DNA of 62,000 nucleotides from positions 258,887-320,886 of the forward strand of contig RPFO01000090.1 in NCBI GenBank assembly GCA_009746045.1. The letters run 5' to 3'. The notes below the pieces were generated by a model. The model did not search any database and had not been told where the DNA came from. It was given only the letters and a program-made list of their open reading frames with translations. Numbering within the stretch: position 1 is the first letter of the stretch; the number at the start of each line of letters is the position of its first letter. Shown in pieces: positions 20,090-33,500 of the stretch. This DNA comes from Mesostigma viride. Taxonomy: Eukaryota > Streptophyta > Mesostigmatophyceae > Mesostigmatales > Mesostigmataceae. The position numbers were made by a program, and so were the translations under genes.

Positions 20090-21325
20090 GGAGGCCATGA
20101 AAACAGGTGGGTTCAGCGTGGTGATGTAAGAATTATGAGTACATCGTAACGAGAATTATGCAGGCAAGTCCTGCAAAAAGATGTCATGGACGTTGTTGAT
20201 CGTGCGAAACGCCGCTTCCCATGGAAAACCTAGGTCACGCTCCACGTCTCTAGCACGAGCCTGACTACCTGTCGGCACCAGGCTCTGGTTGATGTCCGGG
20301 TTCATGGTCCTAGGTCATCACCAGGCGATTACTGCGAGCAACAGGTCGGAACAGGATGCCCATCTCGTTAAAAAGACTTAATAAGAGTACTGGAAAGGTG
20401 ACTCGATCGGACTTGACTGGATGGGGCTATCATTCGGCTGGAGAGATGTGACTCAAATACATCAATCATCGTCATGCAAGAATCATGGGCTGGGGAAAGA
20501 AAGGCAACAAGCAATACGGGCAGCAGACAACCGAAGAGGCAATGCAGCACTCATAGCAGTAGTGATCTATCTATCCCTTGCCCTGGGTGGAAACAACACA
20601 GCATATGCCGACGGAAAACGATAGAGCGTGTCACAGGTAGACACGGGAAAGCAGGATACAAGGGGAAAGCACCAACGGAAGCCACGAGATAGATAGAGTG
20701 ACGCCCTGGAGCAGGGCATGATGTGCGACATACATACGGCAGAATGCGGCGTACATTGCGGTACCACGTACCCTGAGTCCCGGATCTTGCCGCCCCCCGG
20801 GTGACACCCTGCCGTGCAACATATACCAAGTTAGGCTTTAGCGGTGCAGCTACCTTTCAAGGGAGCTTGCCCTCCAATGGCCTACGGCCAAAACGCCGGG
20901 ATGCAACTCTTCTATTTGTCCAGTAGGTAAGCTCCCAACGGGCATAATTCCTTGCAGTCTTCAACAGGCACGTTGTTGCGATATCCTGAGGTCAGCCTTC
21001 TGCGTGCCATGGATCTAAAACGCCGGACAAAATGGAAAAGTCCGACGAGTTCAGTAGCTGAGTACTAGGAAGTGGTTTAACCTGTAACCTGTCGCCAAGG
21101 AAAACAACCCCCCTGTCGCTATCGATATTGCGCACGCTCCAAAACTTTCATTAATCAAGGTCTAACTCAGGGTCTTAATTTGTCGTTGCCACAAACTTTC
21201 GCACCTTGCGACCAATACGACGAGACTACTGTAATGGACAGGTCGTACCTGTGGCACATTTAATTCGACATTTTCGACATATCAGGCGTGGTTACGCGGG
21301 ATGGGACGTCTTCGTAACGACGTAA
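20090..21325. other. No recognisable gene
   Basis: This is the region upstream of the known part of the coiled-coil gene. Further 5' exons may lie here, but none could be supported by splice sites and homology together. Confidence 0.35.
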
Positions 21326-21999
21326 GGGCTAACTCACACGGGTCGCGATCCGTAGTTCGTGAGCACTCATGTCATGCGTGGCAGGAATCTTCTCACGGCG
21401 TCGGCAGATAGTGCCGGAAAACGGGCATGGTTCGCGACCCGACTTTGTGGTTCGCGGGAAATCGTATCGCGACCCATGTTCACGAGAGAAAAGTCCACGT
21501 GTCCGTGACTCGAACCTGACAAGTGCGAAAAAGACCTGAAAGTACGGGATTTAATGGTACGAATTCAGTCGGCGTAGAACCAGTACGGCAGGGTGCTGAA
21601 GAAAACTGGACAGTTTCGATCCAGCGAAGCCGGTCTCGCCAGGTAGAATTTAGTATCGTCCAGTAAAGACAAATAATCACTGGATACACCCGAATAATCA
21701 GAATACGATATCGTAGATATCCCGCTGTATGTGTAAATCCAAGGACAGGTGGCGACAACGAGGAGATTGAGGAGGAGTGCGGAAAAGAGCGGAAAGTGCG
21801 GAAACGCCAGAAAAAAAGGTACTGTGAACCAATCTTTATCTATCTGAACAATCCGAACGCCCGCGACCCGCCGTGTGAGTGCGACCGGTTCGTCAACCAA
21901 TTTCTGTTCCACGTGGCAGAAAGTTCGATGCCACTCGGCAAAGCGGTTCGCGAACCATGACCGTACGAACCACGGATCGCGACCCGTGTGAGTTGGCCC
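21326..21999. mobile_element. PIF/Harbinger-like MITE with 34-bp TIRs and TAA duplications
   Basis: The left terminus 21326-21359 (GGGCTAACTCACACGGGTCG...) and the right terminus 21966-21999 are inverted repeats of 34 bp with two mismatches. Both are flanked by TAA (21323-21325 and 22000-22002). Three-base TAA-type duplications and GGGC-starting TIRs fit the PIF/Harbinger group. At 674 bp with no transposase motif, it must be non-autonomous. A 115-aa open frame inside (21565-21912, minus) has a hydrophobic stretch but no recognised function. Confidence 0.8.
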
Positions 22000-22002
22000 T
22001 AA

Positions 22003-22865
22003 AGAACGTCAGAAGAACGGTGACCGATGAGAGCCTGGTGATCTATGCATGACTGTGGCCGTGACAGGTGGCGCGACCCTGCCACGTGGTCACCGCGTTT
22101 ATCGCTCTTGCGTGGCACGTGCTGGCTGCAGGCTGCCACGTGCGCTGTCTGCCCGTGACAGCAGACAAAATTAACTACGAGATTTATGGGGCTAAGAAAA
22201 TCTGTCTGCAGTCTGGAGCCAAACCTTGTCTTGGCAGCCATAGTTTCGGCCCTCAGGACAGACGTAGCTAGAGCAATCTTTATTTGCTGGCGCGATAATT
22301 ATTATTTGTTACTTATCATCCTTGTTATAATGTAATGCAGAGTTTTATCACTGTGGATTACGATTTTCTTTTGCAATGCAATGAGGGCATGTAATCGACA
22401 ACGACTCGATGTCCATCTTGTTATCTATATGCAGAAGCGGACAGTTCTCACCGTACAATTGAGATGAGTCCCGGTTAAGACATGTGAAGGATTTCCAGTT
22501 TAACTCAAAGAAGCGAGAAATGCAGGGTCCTGGGGCTTACGACGCACATTCCTCCGAGGATGGCACCCGCCTGAAAGGAGACCATAAATTGCAATTCGTC
22601 ACGGAGGTGGGCAGCTGATATGAGGAGCTTTCAGATTTCCGAAATGCATAATTCAGACAATAGCACGCAAAGTGGACGTCGAACGTTTTTCCTGCGTACA
22701 AAAATATGGATACTTTCCATTGAGAATGCCAAATGCGAGCGGTATCTGCCCGCGTTATCTCTTGCAATCCCTCCTGAATTGTCAGCAGTGTTCCCCTTAT
22801 CCCTTGTGGATTCGATTGTTACCAAGTAGCCCTAACGTCATGCCGCGCGAATTTTGCCGTTTCGT
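22003..22865. other. Intergenic stretch upstream of the methyltransferase gene
   Basis: No supported gene. A transit-peptide exon for the methyltransferase could lie here, because exon 1 of that gene has a strong acceptor-like CTCCCTTTCAG directly before its second ATG. Confidence 0.35.
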
Positions 22866-25800
22866 ATGCACGCTCCCTTTCAGATGTTCGACAAGATCGC
22901 GGCATCGTATGATTTGGTGAACTTGTTTATTTCGTTGGGGCAGGTAAGCCGTTATCGTAGAATTTCTAATCGCTTGCGGCTAGTAGCCTCGACAACAACT
23001 GTGGCATGCGTTGCACAGAATTGTGGCCAGCTGTCTACCTGCCTTAGTCGCAGGATGACAGCTGCGTGCGGACGCCAGCAGTGGCGATCTCCTTGCTATG
23101 GTCCAACACGCATGCTTTCTGCATTTGCAGGGTATAATGAGTGAATTAGACAATTACGTGAGGCCAATAACGGCAGCAGGAAAAGCAGCAGGAACGGCAA
23201 TAAGATTAGCAGCAGTACTGGCAGCAGAAGTGGCAGTGAGATTGGCCGTGGGAGTGCCAGGCTAGAAAGGAGTGGCGCTAGGACTGGCACTACGGATGGT
23301 GGTAGCAATTGCAGTTTGCAAGATGGCGTGTTGGGCCACGGGGGCCGGGTGGGGACAGCTGCAGGATGAGGGGCGTCACTAGGAAGATGCCAACGGACGG
23401 AACATGGTGACTGAACGGCACAAGATGGGGATCCGGGGAAACAGGTCCAGGATCCATTGAACTGGTTGCCTGATGGCCAAGTTTCAGAGCTTCTGGGGTT
23501 GTGATATTCGGGCATGTATTGGGTGTGTGTGTCAAAGTGCATGGGATTCCCAGAGAAGGGAGATCCGCAGCAGAGAAAGGGCAAGCGAATCTAGTGCTTC
23601 ACGAGTCTACTAGAATTCATGGACCAGGATACATATCCCTGATATGGAGTTTCGACAGTTTGGCCATGGGTCTGCCATTCCAGACTCGTGGCAGGCAGTT
23701 TTAACTAAATAAGATCAAATCTAGATCAGAAATAGATGAAATTAAATAAATACTACGACACGCACGGCAGACACGTAGCACAAATGCTTAAATGGGGGAA
23801 TGGATGATGGTGTTGAGCGAAAACAGTTTTGGCAGGCAATGGTCAATGACAAACCACCGTGTTACCAGCTAGTCCTATTTGTTCGGAAGCTTAACCTTCT
23901 ATGATCTGGGCACAGCCAGGCCTTGATCCCTGCTTCATCTGCTTCATCTGGCAGTTCAGTACACGGTTGTACAGGCTGCTGTATGTGTACGTGGTTTATA
24001 GAGCAGGGTGTGCCGTATATGTACCCGTATACCACAGACTGCTGTGTAGACCGCTGTTCATGTACAGGTGTAGGAGGGTGCGTGATATATGCACAGCTGC
24101 TTTTCATATAGCTAGATCTGCTTTCCTTCCAAGTTGTCAGAAGTGATTGGCAGTAGGTATGGCATTTACGACAACCACGCGCGCCCCTTTCCTCGCGCCC
24201 GCAGACCACCGTGTGGCGCGTGTGGGCGCTCACGGGCCCGGCTCGCCAGCTGGAGAAGCGCGCACGCGTGTTAGATGTGGGGTGTGGTGAGTGGCTATAC
24301 ATGAGAGTGCATACACAGACCCATCACATTGTACAAACTCCCATCACATTGTAAAAGGGCGCGCGGGTGTTGGATGTCGGATGTGGTGGACTATTGCCTT
24401 CTCCGTTCCAGGTGTAGAGTGTAGGCGCATGTCGGTCATCGATTGGTCTCAAGGTTCAAGTGTGTCAGGCGCTAGCTTATTTTGTCGGACAATCATGAAG
24501 TCACCAAGATCCACGTTTGTTTAACCTTGCAAGAGTCAAAAGGCAGAAGGCAGGTGGGGTAGCAGATTTGTCTGCCGTGGTTGTGCTTGTGGTTATGGTC
24601 GAAGGGCACTGACTAGGTTGACTGGTGCTAGTGCTAGTGCTAGTGATGGTAAATCGTGGAACATCAAAATACCTGTTGGATGCTGTTTGCTGCTAGCCCA
24701 ATCGCCCAGGTAGGACCTCCAAATGATCGTGAAGCTGTTCCACGGGGTGCTCAGTGAACCTCGCTTGCCAGCAATTCGCAGCCCACTTCCCAGTGGACAG
24801 CGTTTCATCCGGATATGGCAGACCCCAGCGTGTGCGGGGAATTCAGTGCGCTCGGATATGCCTTGGAATAGCCAGTGGGAGCCGGAATCACTTGGGGCCT
24901 GTGGGATAGGAACGCTAGGTAGCAGTAGCATAAGAGGGAGTAAAGGTTATAATGTGGTTCGTTTAGACCGGCACGGTTAGGTCACGTAAGTTCAAGTGCG
25001 GTAGCGAGCATTTCATTCCTTTGTACCGAGCATTCACTGGCCATGATGCCAGGCTGGGCGTGACCCTCTGGACGCCGAGGTAATGCACGTGGCCTCTGAG
25101 GACACAAGCAGCCATTACAGCCTGCACAGACCTGTGATGCAGCGCAAGCATAGCTGATCTATCCAGAATTCGGCAGCAGCCAGGCAAAGCACCCACAGTA
25201 GCGGCAGCAGGCAAAATAGTTTTAGTAGGCAAACTAGTGATGGGAGCTGTAGTCAAATGCACGTACATTTGCCAGTGCACGGCATCCCTCCACTGTAGCC
25301 CTGGCCCCACCAGGCCCTCAGGTAGTTGTGCTTGTACGCAATTTCATTTACCCATAGCTTACCCATGTTTTTCTCGTGGCTGTCACTTGATCATCCAACC
25401 ATACCTGTGGGGACCTGATGTGCTGCCCGCCGGCGCACTCGCGGTACGCTGACCCATTAACAAACTCTCTCTTCCAACGACTGCCTCTCATCGCGGTTGT
25501 TTTATGCTGACGCACGGGTGCACCGTCCCTTTGCTGCCCCTCGCTGCGGCATGGTCCCTGCCCCTGTTTTCCCCTCCCCCCAGGCACCGGCTGGGTGTCC
25601 TGGTTCCTCCACCGCTTCTTCCCCTCCAAGCAGCTGGACGTCGAGGGGCTGGACTGCAGCCGCCGCATGCTGGAGCGAGCACGCAGGGTGGACCCCGACA
25701 CCAAGTTTGTGTGCGGCGACGTGTGCGACATGAAGGCGGCTGGGATGGCCACAGGTTCTTTTGACATGGTGCGTTGGGGGGGCAAGCGACGTGGGTGTGG

Positions 25801-28800
25801 CATGAAGAGGGCCTGTCTATTCTCGTAGGAAGGCTTAGTGAGGCTTGTGGGATCATGCTTGCACCGCTTGCGGTCATGCTCCAATAGAGCCTTGCGTGAT
25901 GCTGTCTACCAGCTGCTAGCTGTATGGCCGTTTCATCCCCCTCGTATCTGCTGTTATTGCCCATTGTGTATTTGTTCCTTCAATTTTCTTCTGTTGGACG
26001 CCCTTGACCGTGGATGGGCGCCGCCCACGAGCGTCGGAGTCACCTTGCAGGTACCTTTTTTCCCCTAAAGAACGGGGGAGCTTGTCAGGTCTCCTACATG
26101 AGATGCGGGTGCCTCACGGTATATTCTCATGACCGTAGGCTGTAGAGGGTGCATAAGCCACAGCTGGCTGGCTTGTTTGGAGTTGTGTGGACCGTGGCAT
26201 GTCCTTTTTTGGGGGGGTGGGGGGTGGCAAACGAGTGCGAGGACAGCGCCGGCTTTGCCCCCCTTCAACTAGTCTTTTCGTTCCACCTGAACCGGTCCAA
26301 ACTCAGGGGTGGCAGCGCGCGGTCACACATGCTTCCCAGCAGCGTTTTGATCTGGGTCAAAACCTGCCCGGGGCTGATCGGCTGTGAGCAGGCGTGCGCT
26401 CTGTAGCAAGAACCGGTCCGAGGTTCGTGAGACTCTGCTGCCTGCTCCGTCGCCCTGCGCAGTGCGCGTCCCTGGTGGCGCCTCGGTGCTGTCGTGGCAC
26501 CTTGTTTTCCTTCTTTTCTTTAACTAAAATTTGGTCGGCACTTTGGCCAATCTGTGTCGTCTCCATTTCTAGCCGACATGGCCTGCCCGGTGGCAGACAA
26601 TAATAGTTCAATGCAGGTTCCTACTATTATTGCCATGGTTATTGCATGACTACTGTTAGCACACTGCTACAAGCAGTATAGTAGCCGTACGACATCTGAA
26701 CTGACATGTCATGCCCTGCGTCTCTTGCTCCTCCTCATCCGGTGTATCCACAGCAATAGCGAGGCGGATCCACCTGGAAGTGCATGTTTACCTTAGTGTG
26801 CATGCGTTACTTGCGCGTACCTCACCTACTTAAGCGTACCCTATTGCTCACCTTACCAGAGAAAAATAGTCCAGTGTATAGTCACTGTATACCTCGGTTC
26901 GTGCGCGTATTATACGGTCGTAAGCAGCTTTCCCGTATCGTGCTTTTACGTACTAGTTACGTATAATACTCGTATTTCTGCGTATTATACACAATACGGA
27001 CTCAGGCCGTACTAAACCCTACTACGTACTATCTAACTCAGCACCTTACACATACTACCATGGACATGGGGACTTTGATCCTCCTTGCCTGCTGCCCGCT
27101 GCCCACCTACACTGCCTCCCCTGGCCAGGTGACCACGGTGTACACCCTGCGCAACTTTCCCGACCTGGAGAGGTCCCTGGCAGAGATGTTCCGGGTACTG
27201 CGGCCGGGGGGGCGCCTCCTCATCCTGGTTGGTGTCTAGTAACCTGGTCAGAACTAACCAACTATCAAGGACTCGAGGTGTTGTGAGAACGCGAGGGGTT
27301 GGCCATCTGCCACCGTGCCAGCCCCCCCCATTCTTGTGGGTGGCTAGCATGGGCACACACCAGCATACTAGGTAGCAGTTCGCATGTCCACGCGGTTCTG
27401 GCGCTAGGGCTGTTTGTCTGGTGATTATAAATGTGAAATGCTCCCTTCTTCATCGCATTGCCAGATGAAAGGCTTGTGCGACACGGATTGCTTTCTGGCA
27501 GCCCGGTGCGCCTGTTGGACCCATGACAGTAATGTTCATACTACTACATGGGAAGGGGTAGCTGGATTCGCGGCACCTTTTGTCCTCAAGCTGCCGAAAC
27601 TGTGTGGAGGTGGCCTTGAATTACCTGGTATCGTAAAGAAGCCTAATATTACTTTGTACGGGTATCCCCCTCTACCTGGATAATTTATAGAACCAATGTA
27701 TCAGTATTTGGTGTACCATGTGTGCGCATTAGAGTGCGGACATGAATGGAGCTACCGTAAGCAAGAGCTGTGCACAATTAGCATGACTTATCAATGGTGG
27801 CCTACTACCGTGTAGTACTGCCTATATGACCCATGTGCACTGTAACATACCCCGCATGTACCAAGGAGACAACCAGCGCAGGCCAGAAATCGGGAGAATC
27901 CGGACCATGGTAGCTCGAGCCTGCCGTTATCTTGTCCGCCTATTTTTTTGGTTATGCATGCATGGCTGATACGTGCCTCACCAGCATCAATGTGGCTTTG
28001 CTTGCAGGATGCCTTCCCTCCTCCCCCCCGCAGCTGCATGGGCGTGTTGCTCCGGTTCTGGCTTAACGCTGTGCTGCCACGTGTCGCGGCCATGTTCAGC
28101 GACGCCAAGGCCTACGCCTACCTATCCACCAGCATCCAGGTGCCTCCTTTCTCGCACACATCGCATAATAGTGCGCACTCACACATGCGCACGCACACAC
28201 GCACAAGAGGGAGAATGTGAGCGAATCCTCAACACTCTGGGGTGTGTGTATCTCCTCCATGTATGATGGGTGCAAAGACAAGCATCCAGGCCGGGTGTAA
28301 CAGTCCCTCAAAAGAAGCTTCGAGCCATGCTGTAGCAGCACCACCTCTCAAGCGCAAGCAACGTAAGTAGCACCAATGCGTCTGCCCTACCTTCTGTCCA
28401 GCATATGGGCCATCACCATGGTGCTTTGCCATCGTGAGTTTGTCCTGCTCATGGTTGCATATGTTGACAATCCTCCACAGCTGGTGACAGATGTATGGGT
28501 TTATCGTAAGCATTAGCATGGTCTGCACCGACCGCTCCAGCTAGCATCAAGGTGTGCTCATGCTGCCCTCAACCGCGTTTCCTTTCCTCTTCACTAAGTT
28601 GTTGAGAGTTCACTCAGCTGCAGAGATCTACTTCAGCTGCCGGTAATGGTCCCATGTACATGAATGCCATGTAGTTCTGCTGGCCCACCCTCATTGAAAG
28701 TAATTACCAAGTACCGGTGGATATTACCTGTCAGTGACTGCAGCTATAGCTCCTTGTGTATTTGTGTGCTTGGAGCCTCGTTACTAGCTGCGGGCCCTCC

Positions 28801-29367
28801 ATATAGATACCCTGTCTGTGAGTTAGTCTCTGGCCCTTACATCATTTTGAATCTCAGTGCTTGTGCTTTGGTAATGTCATCAGTGATGAATTGAGTATAA
28901 GCCCTGCCACCCTTCTTTTGACAATCTTGGATTGCTATCCAGTCTCCATGAGAGTCTTTCCATTAGAGACTTTCCATTAGAGACTTTCCATTAGAGACGC
29001 TGCGTGAGCTTTTCCTGCGATTTTACCAATCCTAAATTAATGTTTCGTTTATTAAGTTATAAATACCCCCAACTTCGGGAGTGGCTTATTGGCAAACGGT
29101 GCTTAGGTTCCTCCTGGGATAACGTAAATAACATGACACCATGTGACTGCATTTGTCCTTGGTTGCCTCTTGGACTTTCAGCGCACCGTGCGGGCGGAAG
29201 AAGTGGCTCGCATCCTACAGCAACTGGATGGCTGCGTGGACCCGCCGACAATCACCTACTACTCGTTTGGTGCCGCCGCGCGCCTAATGGCCACAAAGCG
29301 GTCTCCAGCGGCCAGCGGCAGCCATACCAGCGCGAGGCAAAATGATGAAGCAGGTGGCATGCCCTAG
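22866..29367 (+). CDS. UbiE/COQ5/MenG-type quinone C-methyltransferase, six exons
   Basis: SAM-dependent C-methyltransferase of ubiquinone or phylloquinone/menaquinone synthesis. Exons are 22866-22943, 24205-24286, 25584-25768, 27129-27227, 28008-28139 and 29182-29367. All introns are GT-AG and every junction keeps frame, giving 253 aa, the usual family length. Landmarks: MFDKIAASYDLVN (N-terminal UbiE signature), VLDVGCGTG (SAM motif I, residues 48-56, with the Gly54 codon split by intron 2), GLDCSRRMLERAR (motif II region), SFDMVTTVYTLRNFPD and FRVLRPGGRLLIL (UbiE signatures), and AYAYLSTSIQR near the C-terminus. The C-terminal tail after ATKR is Ser/Gly-rich. The start may be 22866, or ATG 22884 if CCCTTTCAG is a real acceptor for an unseen transit-peptide exon. 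Whether it serves mitochondrial ubiquinone (COQ5) or plastid phylloquinone (MenG) cannot be told from sequence. Introns carry repeats, including a Penelope fragment. Confidence 0.93.
24356..24390 (+). repeat. Intronic duplicate of the SAM motif I exon end
   Basis: Seventy bases into intron 2, the stretch GCGCGGGTGTTGGATGTCGG ATGTGG repeats the end of exon 2 (ARVLDVGCG) with a few substitutions. It lacks a good acceptor in front and the GTGAGT donor behind, so it is probably not spliced. Confidence 0.6.
27861..27939 (-). mobile_element. 5'-truncated Penelope 3'-UTR fragment in intron 4
   Basis: It starts CCAAGGAGACAACCAGCGCA and matches the last 79 bases of the Penelope element at 61359-61891 in reverse complement almost exactly, then stops abruptly after CTTGTCCGC. 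Very short 5' truncation is typical of target-primed retroelements. Confidence 0.9.
28951..28994 (+). repeat. 14-bp tandem repeat, three copies, intron 5
   Basis: GAGACTTTCCATTA is repeated head to tail three times (first copy GAGTCTTTCCATTA). Confidence 0.9.
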
Positions 29368-29699
29368 TAATGACGCTTCACGTTGAATAGCAAGCCTCCC
29401 GAAGTGGGAACCACAGCAAGGATGTGGATGAACCCTCTAAAGCATGAATGGCCCCCTCAAGCGTGCAAATACTGTAATTTATAATTTTACCGAAAAAAGT
29501 AATACTGTACAAGTATTTCGTCCAATAGTGTTCAGGCGTGGTATACAGGTTAGACTGATGTGTGGGTGCTCATGCGCATATGCTGATAGGCTTTGGGCAC
29601 AGCCTTTCTTAATAAACAAGCCCCTTTCCATCCACATGTCGCACCGTGCAAGCATGATCGGGATACAAGGTCGCCAGGCGCGCCAAGGTCAACCCTCCC
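29368..29699. other. 3' region of the methyltransferase gene
   Basis: No gene seen. A TGTAA string near 29471 (ACTGTAATTTATAAT) could be the green-algal type polyadenylation signal about 100 bases after the stop. Confidence 0.4.
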
Positions 29700-30255
29700 G
29701 CCAATTTTAATTCCAGCCTCACTCGCCTCTTGACCCGCCTTGAGCAGGACGAGGCTCAGTCGACACGCCAGGGACCCCAGCCAGGACGGAGAGGACGCAT
29801 ATCTGCCCTGAAAGAAAGACTCCATGCGTTGAAAAGCATTAACCCCAATCGCCACCCTCCTCCCCCCCCCCTCCACCCCCACCCCCACCTCCAGCATTAC
29901 CCTTCTCCACCCCCACCCCCCCACTAATAGGGCAACGGCCCATTCTTGGTATTGCTAGCTTTAATGTGCGCACCCTCCCTGCAGATCCTTCTACCAGCAG
30001 CGGCCCCCCAGTGCTCACGTCAACGCGTCGACGAGCTGATCGCCTTGTGCGCCAACAACCAGATCGCCGTCCTCAGAGTCCACGAGCATCGGCACACCGT
30101 CAACCCTCAGCAAGGGGTCAACGGGCTTGAGGTCGACGACCTCCGCGCAGATTAGACCGGTAGGATTGCGTGTACCCATTCATCCATCCATCAGGGTTAA
30201 TGCTCCGTGACTCCCCAACGGGAGCACGAGTTTAATGAATTAATTAATTAATATG
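29700..30255 (+). pseudogene. Internally deleted RTE-like LINE (endonuclease start plus 3' tail)
   Basis: The frames read ILGIASFNVRTLP and, after a shift near 30010, RVDELIALCANNQIAVL and HEHRHT. This is the N-terminal signature of an APE-type LINE endonuclease (N-V-R-T-L ... L-x-x-x-C-x-x-x-x-I-x-x-x-x-x-Q-E-x-R, with the usual Q-E changed to H-E here). The coding part stops near 30150 and is followed directly by the family 3' end: a CTCCCCAACGGGAG stem-loop and an (AATT)n tail at 30199-30252. The reverse transcriptase is missing. A very C-rich stretch at 29864-29923 (a G-quadruplex candidate on the other strand) precedes it. Confidence 0.7.
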
Positions 30256-30563
30256 CTGACGCGCTTGGAGAATGCATGACGTGATCGACTGCGTTAATGA
30301 TGGGGGTTTGCAGCATACCTTTATTGCAAATCGCCCCATTGTAAAGTGTCGATCTTGTACATGGCCCACAACACATACGTTATGGAAACAAAACCTCCTG
30401 TACAGTAAGTTCTTGGCCATCTGGATGACATGTACATATGCATGGGCACCAAGACACATGTGCTGTTACAAACCCAACGGGAACCATAACGCTCTGGACA
30501 CGTATATGGCCTTCAACATTATATTACATAAAAGGCAGCTATCTCGAACCGACTCCAACCACC

Positions 30564-33500
30564 CTACTTTGCCATTTGAGCACACACATCCCGGTGCCCC
30601 CCCTTCCAGTGCACCTTCTGGCATTCCCGCGAGCAATACTCTGCCAGCCGGCACCCACCACACCGATGCAGCGACTCCGACTTAGACCCACAGGCCCAGC
30701 ACGTCCTTGCGGGCCCAGCCGCCGCACTCCAAGCAGCCGACGATGCGCCACCCCCGCCAGCGACCCCATTGCCCTGGCCCTTGCCACCCTTCCTCTGTTG
30801 TCCCGCCGAACGACTTCCGCCCGCCGATGTCCCGCCACTCATGGCACTATCGGGCATGCCGTTGGGGTACTCTTTCTTGACGTGCGCCAGCATGGTCACC
30901 ATGGTCTTCATCTGCTGCATCTTGGGGAAGTCCTCGGGCTTCAACGGCCGGAACACGGGCACGCGCAGCTTCTGCAGCCGGTCACTCTCGCGCATCAACC
31001 TCTGCAGACTCTCGAGCTCCGCCTCCACCCCCCCCGTGCTGGGTCCCTGGGCCATCAGCGCCTCGGCGAGGTCCGCGTATGACTCGCACACGCGGTTCGT
31101 GTCCTCAGGGACCCCCCGCTGGAACCGCTTGAGATGGGTCACGGCATCGGCGGGCCGGCCCAGCACCACCGCCACCCGGCCGAGGTCATATTCGATCACG
31201 CTCGCCATGATCTCTCGCATGCGCGCCATGGGAGCCTGTCCCGATTTGTCCCCACTGGAATCCGGCACCGCGGACGACCCGGTGGCAGAAGATGGGTCGG
31301 ACTTGGTCGACAGTTCGGGCGGGTCGTACGGCCACAGCGACGTGCTGGCGTCTGTGCGCAGCAGCTTGTGCGCCCCTTCCATGTCCGCCTGCGAGCGAGG
31401 GTAGTCCGCCTGGAACGCCGCAAAGAGCGACCGCCAGCGCCGCACCGCGGGGACGAGCCGATGCGGCGCTGCCTTGAGGGCGAGGTCCGCGTACTTGACC
31501 CGCTCCGGCAGAGCGCTAGCCGTGCACATCTTGACCACGGTGGCCTGGAAATAGGGCGACAGGCCGTAGCCCTGGGTTCCACCGTTTGCTGATCCACCAA
31601 CTGTGCAATTGCTGGCATTTCCTGCGGTGGCCGTGGAGGTGCCTGAGGTCTTGGAAAACGGAGAAGAAGCTTGAGTCGGCAGCCCCTTTTTGAGTTCCCG
31701 CTCGACATGTTCAAACAGCGGCTTGAAGGGTGCCGCCGGCGCCGCCTGGCCGGTCCGCGGGTCCACCGAATGTGGCATCTCCACGCCCTTCTCGTCAAAC
31801 AGGAACGCGAGGGATAGCTCCGTGACGGACGCCGCATAATCGCCCCGCACCATCGCCACCAGCGCCTGCTGGAAGTGCCTTCGCGAGTACAGGAGCGACC
31901 ACCCCGTGTAAGAGTCGCGGTGACTGCTGACGTACGCCTCAAGCAAAGGGATATGGACCGAGATGCCCCCCGGGATGAAAGGGTTGTCCGTCTCCGCCGT
32001 TGGCAGCGCCGTTTTGAGCAAATTCATCGCGTCCACCAGCTCCTTTGCCAGCCGCACATCCTCCTCCGACAGGCCCGACGCGCCCTCCGGTTCGCTGCTG
32101 CTGCCGTCACCCCCCTGCCCCCCCCCAAACAAGTCCCCCCTGGCCAGCCGCGCCGTCAGCGCGTCGAGCTCCTCCTGGGACCCTGGGACCTCCTGGGCCA
32201 CTGCCTGCGCCAGGTACCTTTGGGCCGCCCGCAGGTCCTTCCCGGACTTGGCTGACCTCGCCAGAAAGCCCCCCGCCAGGAGGCAAGCGTGCGGGTCCCC
32301 CAACTTCGCGGCTGGCAGGTAAAACCGAGTGTGCGCGTCGGCCACCAACCCTTTCACCTGGTACTTTGCCCCGATCGCCACCAGGACCTGTGTGATCGCC
32401 TCCGGGTTGGGAAACCCGGCACCCGACGATGACGTCATCGCCGCCACCCCCACCTTGCCGGCACTCTCTGCCAGCTGTCCTGCTTCCTGTTCCAACGCGG
32501 TTGGCCTCCGGTTCCGGGTCAACCGCTCCAACAGCATCTCCCGATACTGCGCCGCCAATGTCACGCTGGGGGGCTTGTCCTCAGAGAACTCCATGAAGCT
32601 CGGGGGGGTGTCCTCGGCCTGCTGGAGCTCCCACAGAAGATCACTTTGGGACAGCCCTGCGTCCCGCGCGCGCTGAATCTCCAAACACAACGCCGCCTCC
32701 ATGGCCAACGTCGACGCCTGCGGACCTCCCCCCCCTCCCTGGCCCTTGTCCGGTCCCTTCCCCCCGGGATCTCTCTCCTTTTGCGCGCGCCACGCCTGGA
32801 CGTGCCGGCGCGCCCCTTCCAGCGTGCCCACCGCCTCCTCGCTCGGTAACTGCCTCGCCAGCGACATCAGCCCCCGCACCGCGAGCAAGTCCCCTGACTC
32901 TGCGGCCTTGTTCAGCCACAGCGAGGCCTCGACGGGGTCCCTGGCACACCCTGCCCCTTCCTTGAGGTGCAGCCCGAGGTTGAGCATGGAGCGGGCGTAG
33001 CCGGCCGCCGCTGCCCGCCGGTACAGCCCCACGCACTCCTCCTCGTGGCCCCCCATTTGCGTCAATAAACTCGCCAGGTTGTTCATGGCGAGTGGATCCC
33101 CCGCGTCCGCGGCCGCACGGAGGTGCTTCTCCGCCAGCTTGGTATCCTTGGAGAGACCGGCGAGGCCGTGACGGTAGACAGATCCCAGTAGCTCGTTCGC
33201 CGCGGCGAGACCCGGGTCAGGCAAACCCACGAGTCCCCAATCGGGGGCCGGGCCGTGGGCGACGGCTTTACGGGCCCAGGAGAGGCCCTTGGGTGGGTCG
33301 GAGGCCACGCCCTCGCCTTGCAGGAAGATGCGCGCCAGGTTTGCCATCGATGTGGTGCAGCCCGCGTTCGCCTCGCGCTCGTAGATTTTTATGGCCTCTG
33401 GGAGCTGGCCAGCGATCTCTAAATCTGCCGCACACTCCACCTCCTTGCGTTGGCGCTCTGCCTTCAAGACGATAAGCCGATCGTCTCCGCTCAGGCTGCG

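Noticed and set aside
22672-22920. Upstream open frame as a first exon of the methyltransferase
   Set aside because: Its frame does not match exon 1 and no donor could be placed; it is left as an open question.
26890-27050. AT-rich CGTATTATAC repeats in intron 3 as a MITE
   Set aside because: The inverted similarity is short and imperfect, and no target duplication was seen.
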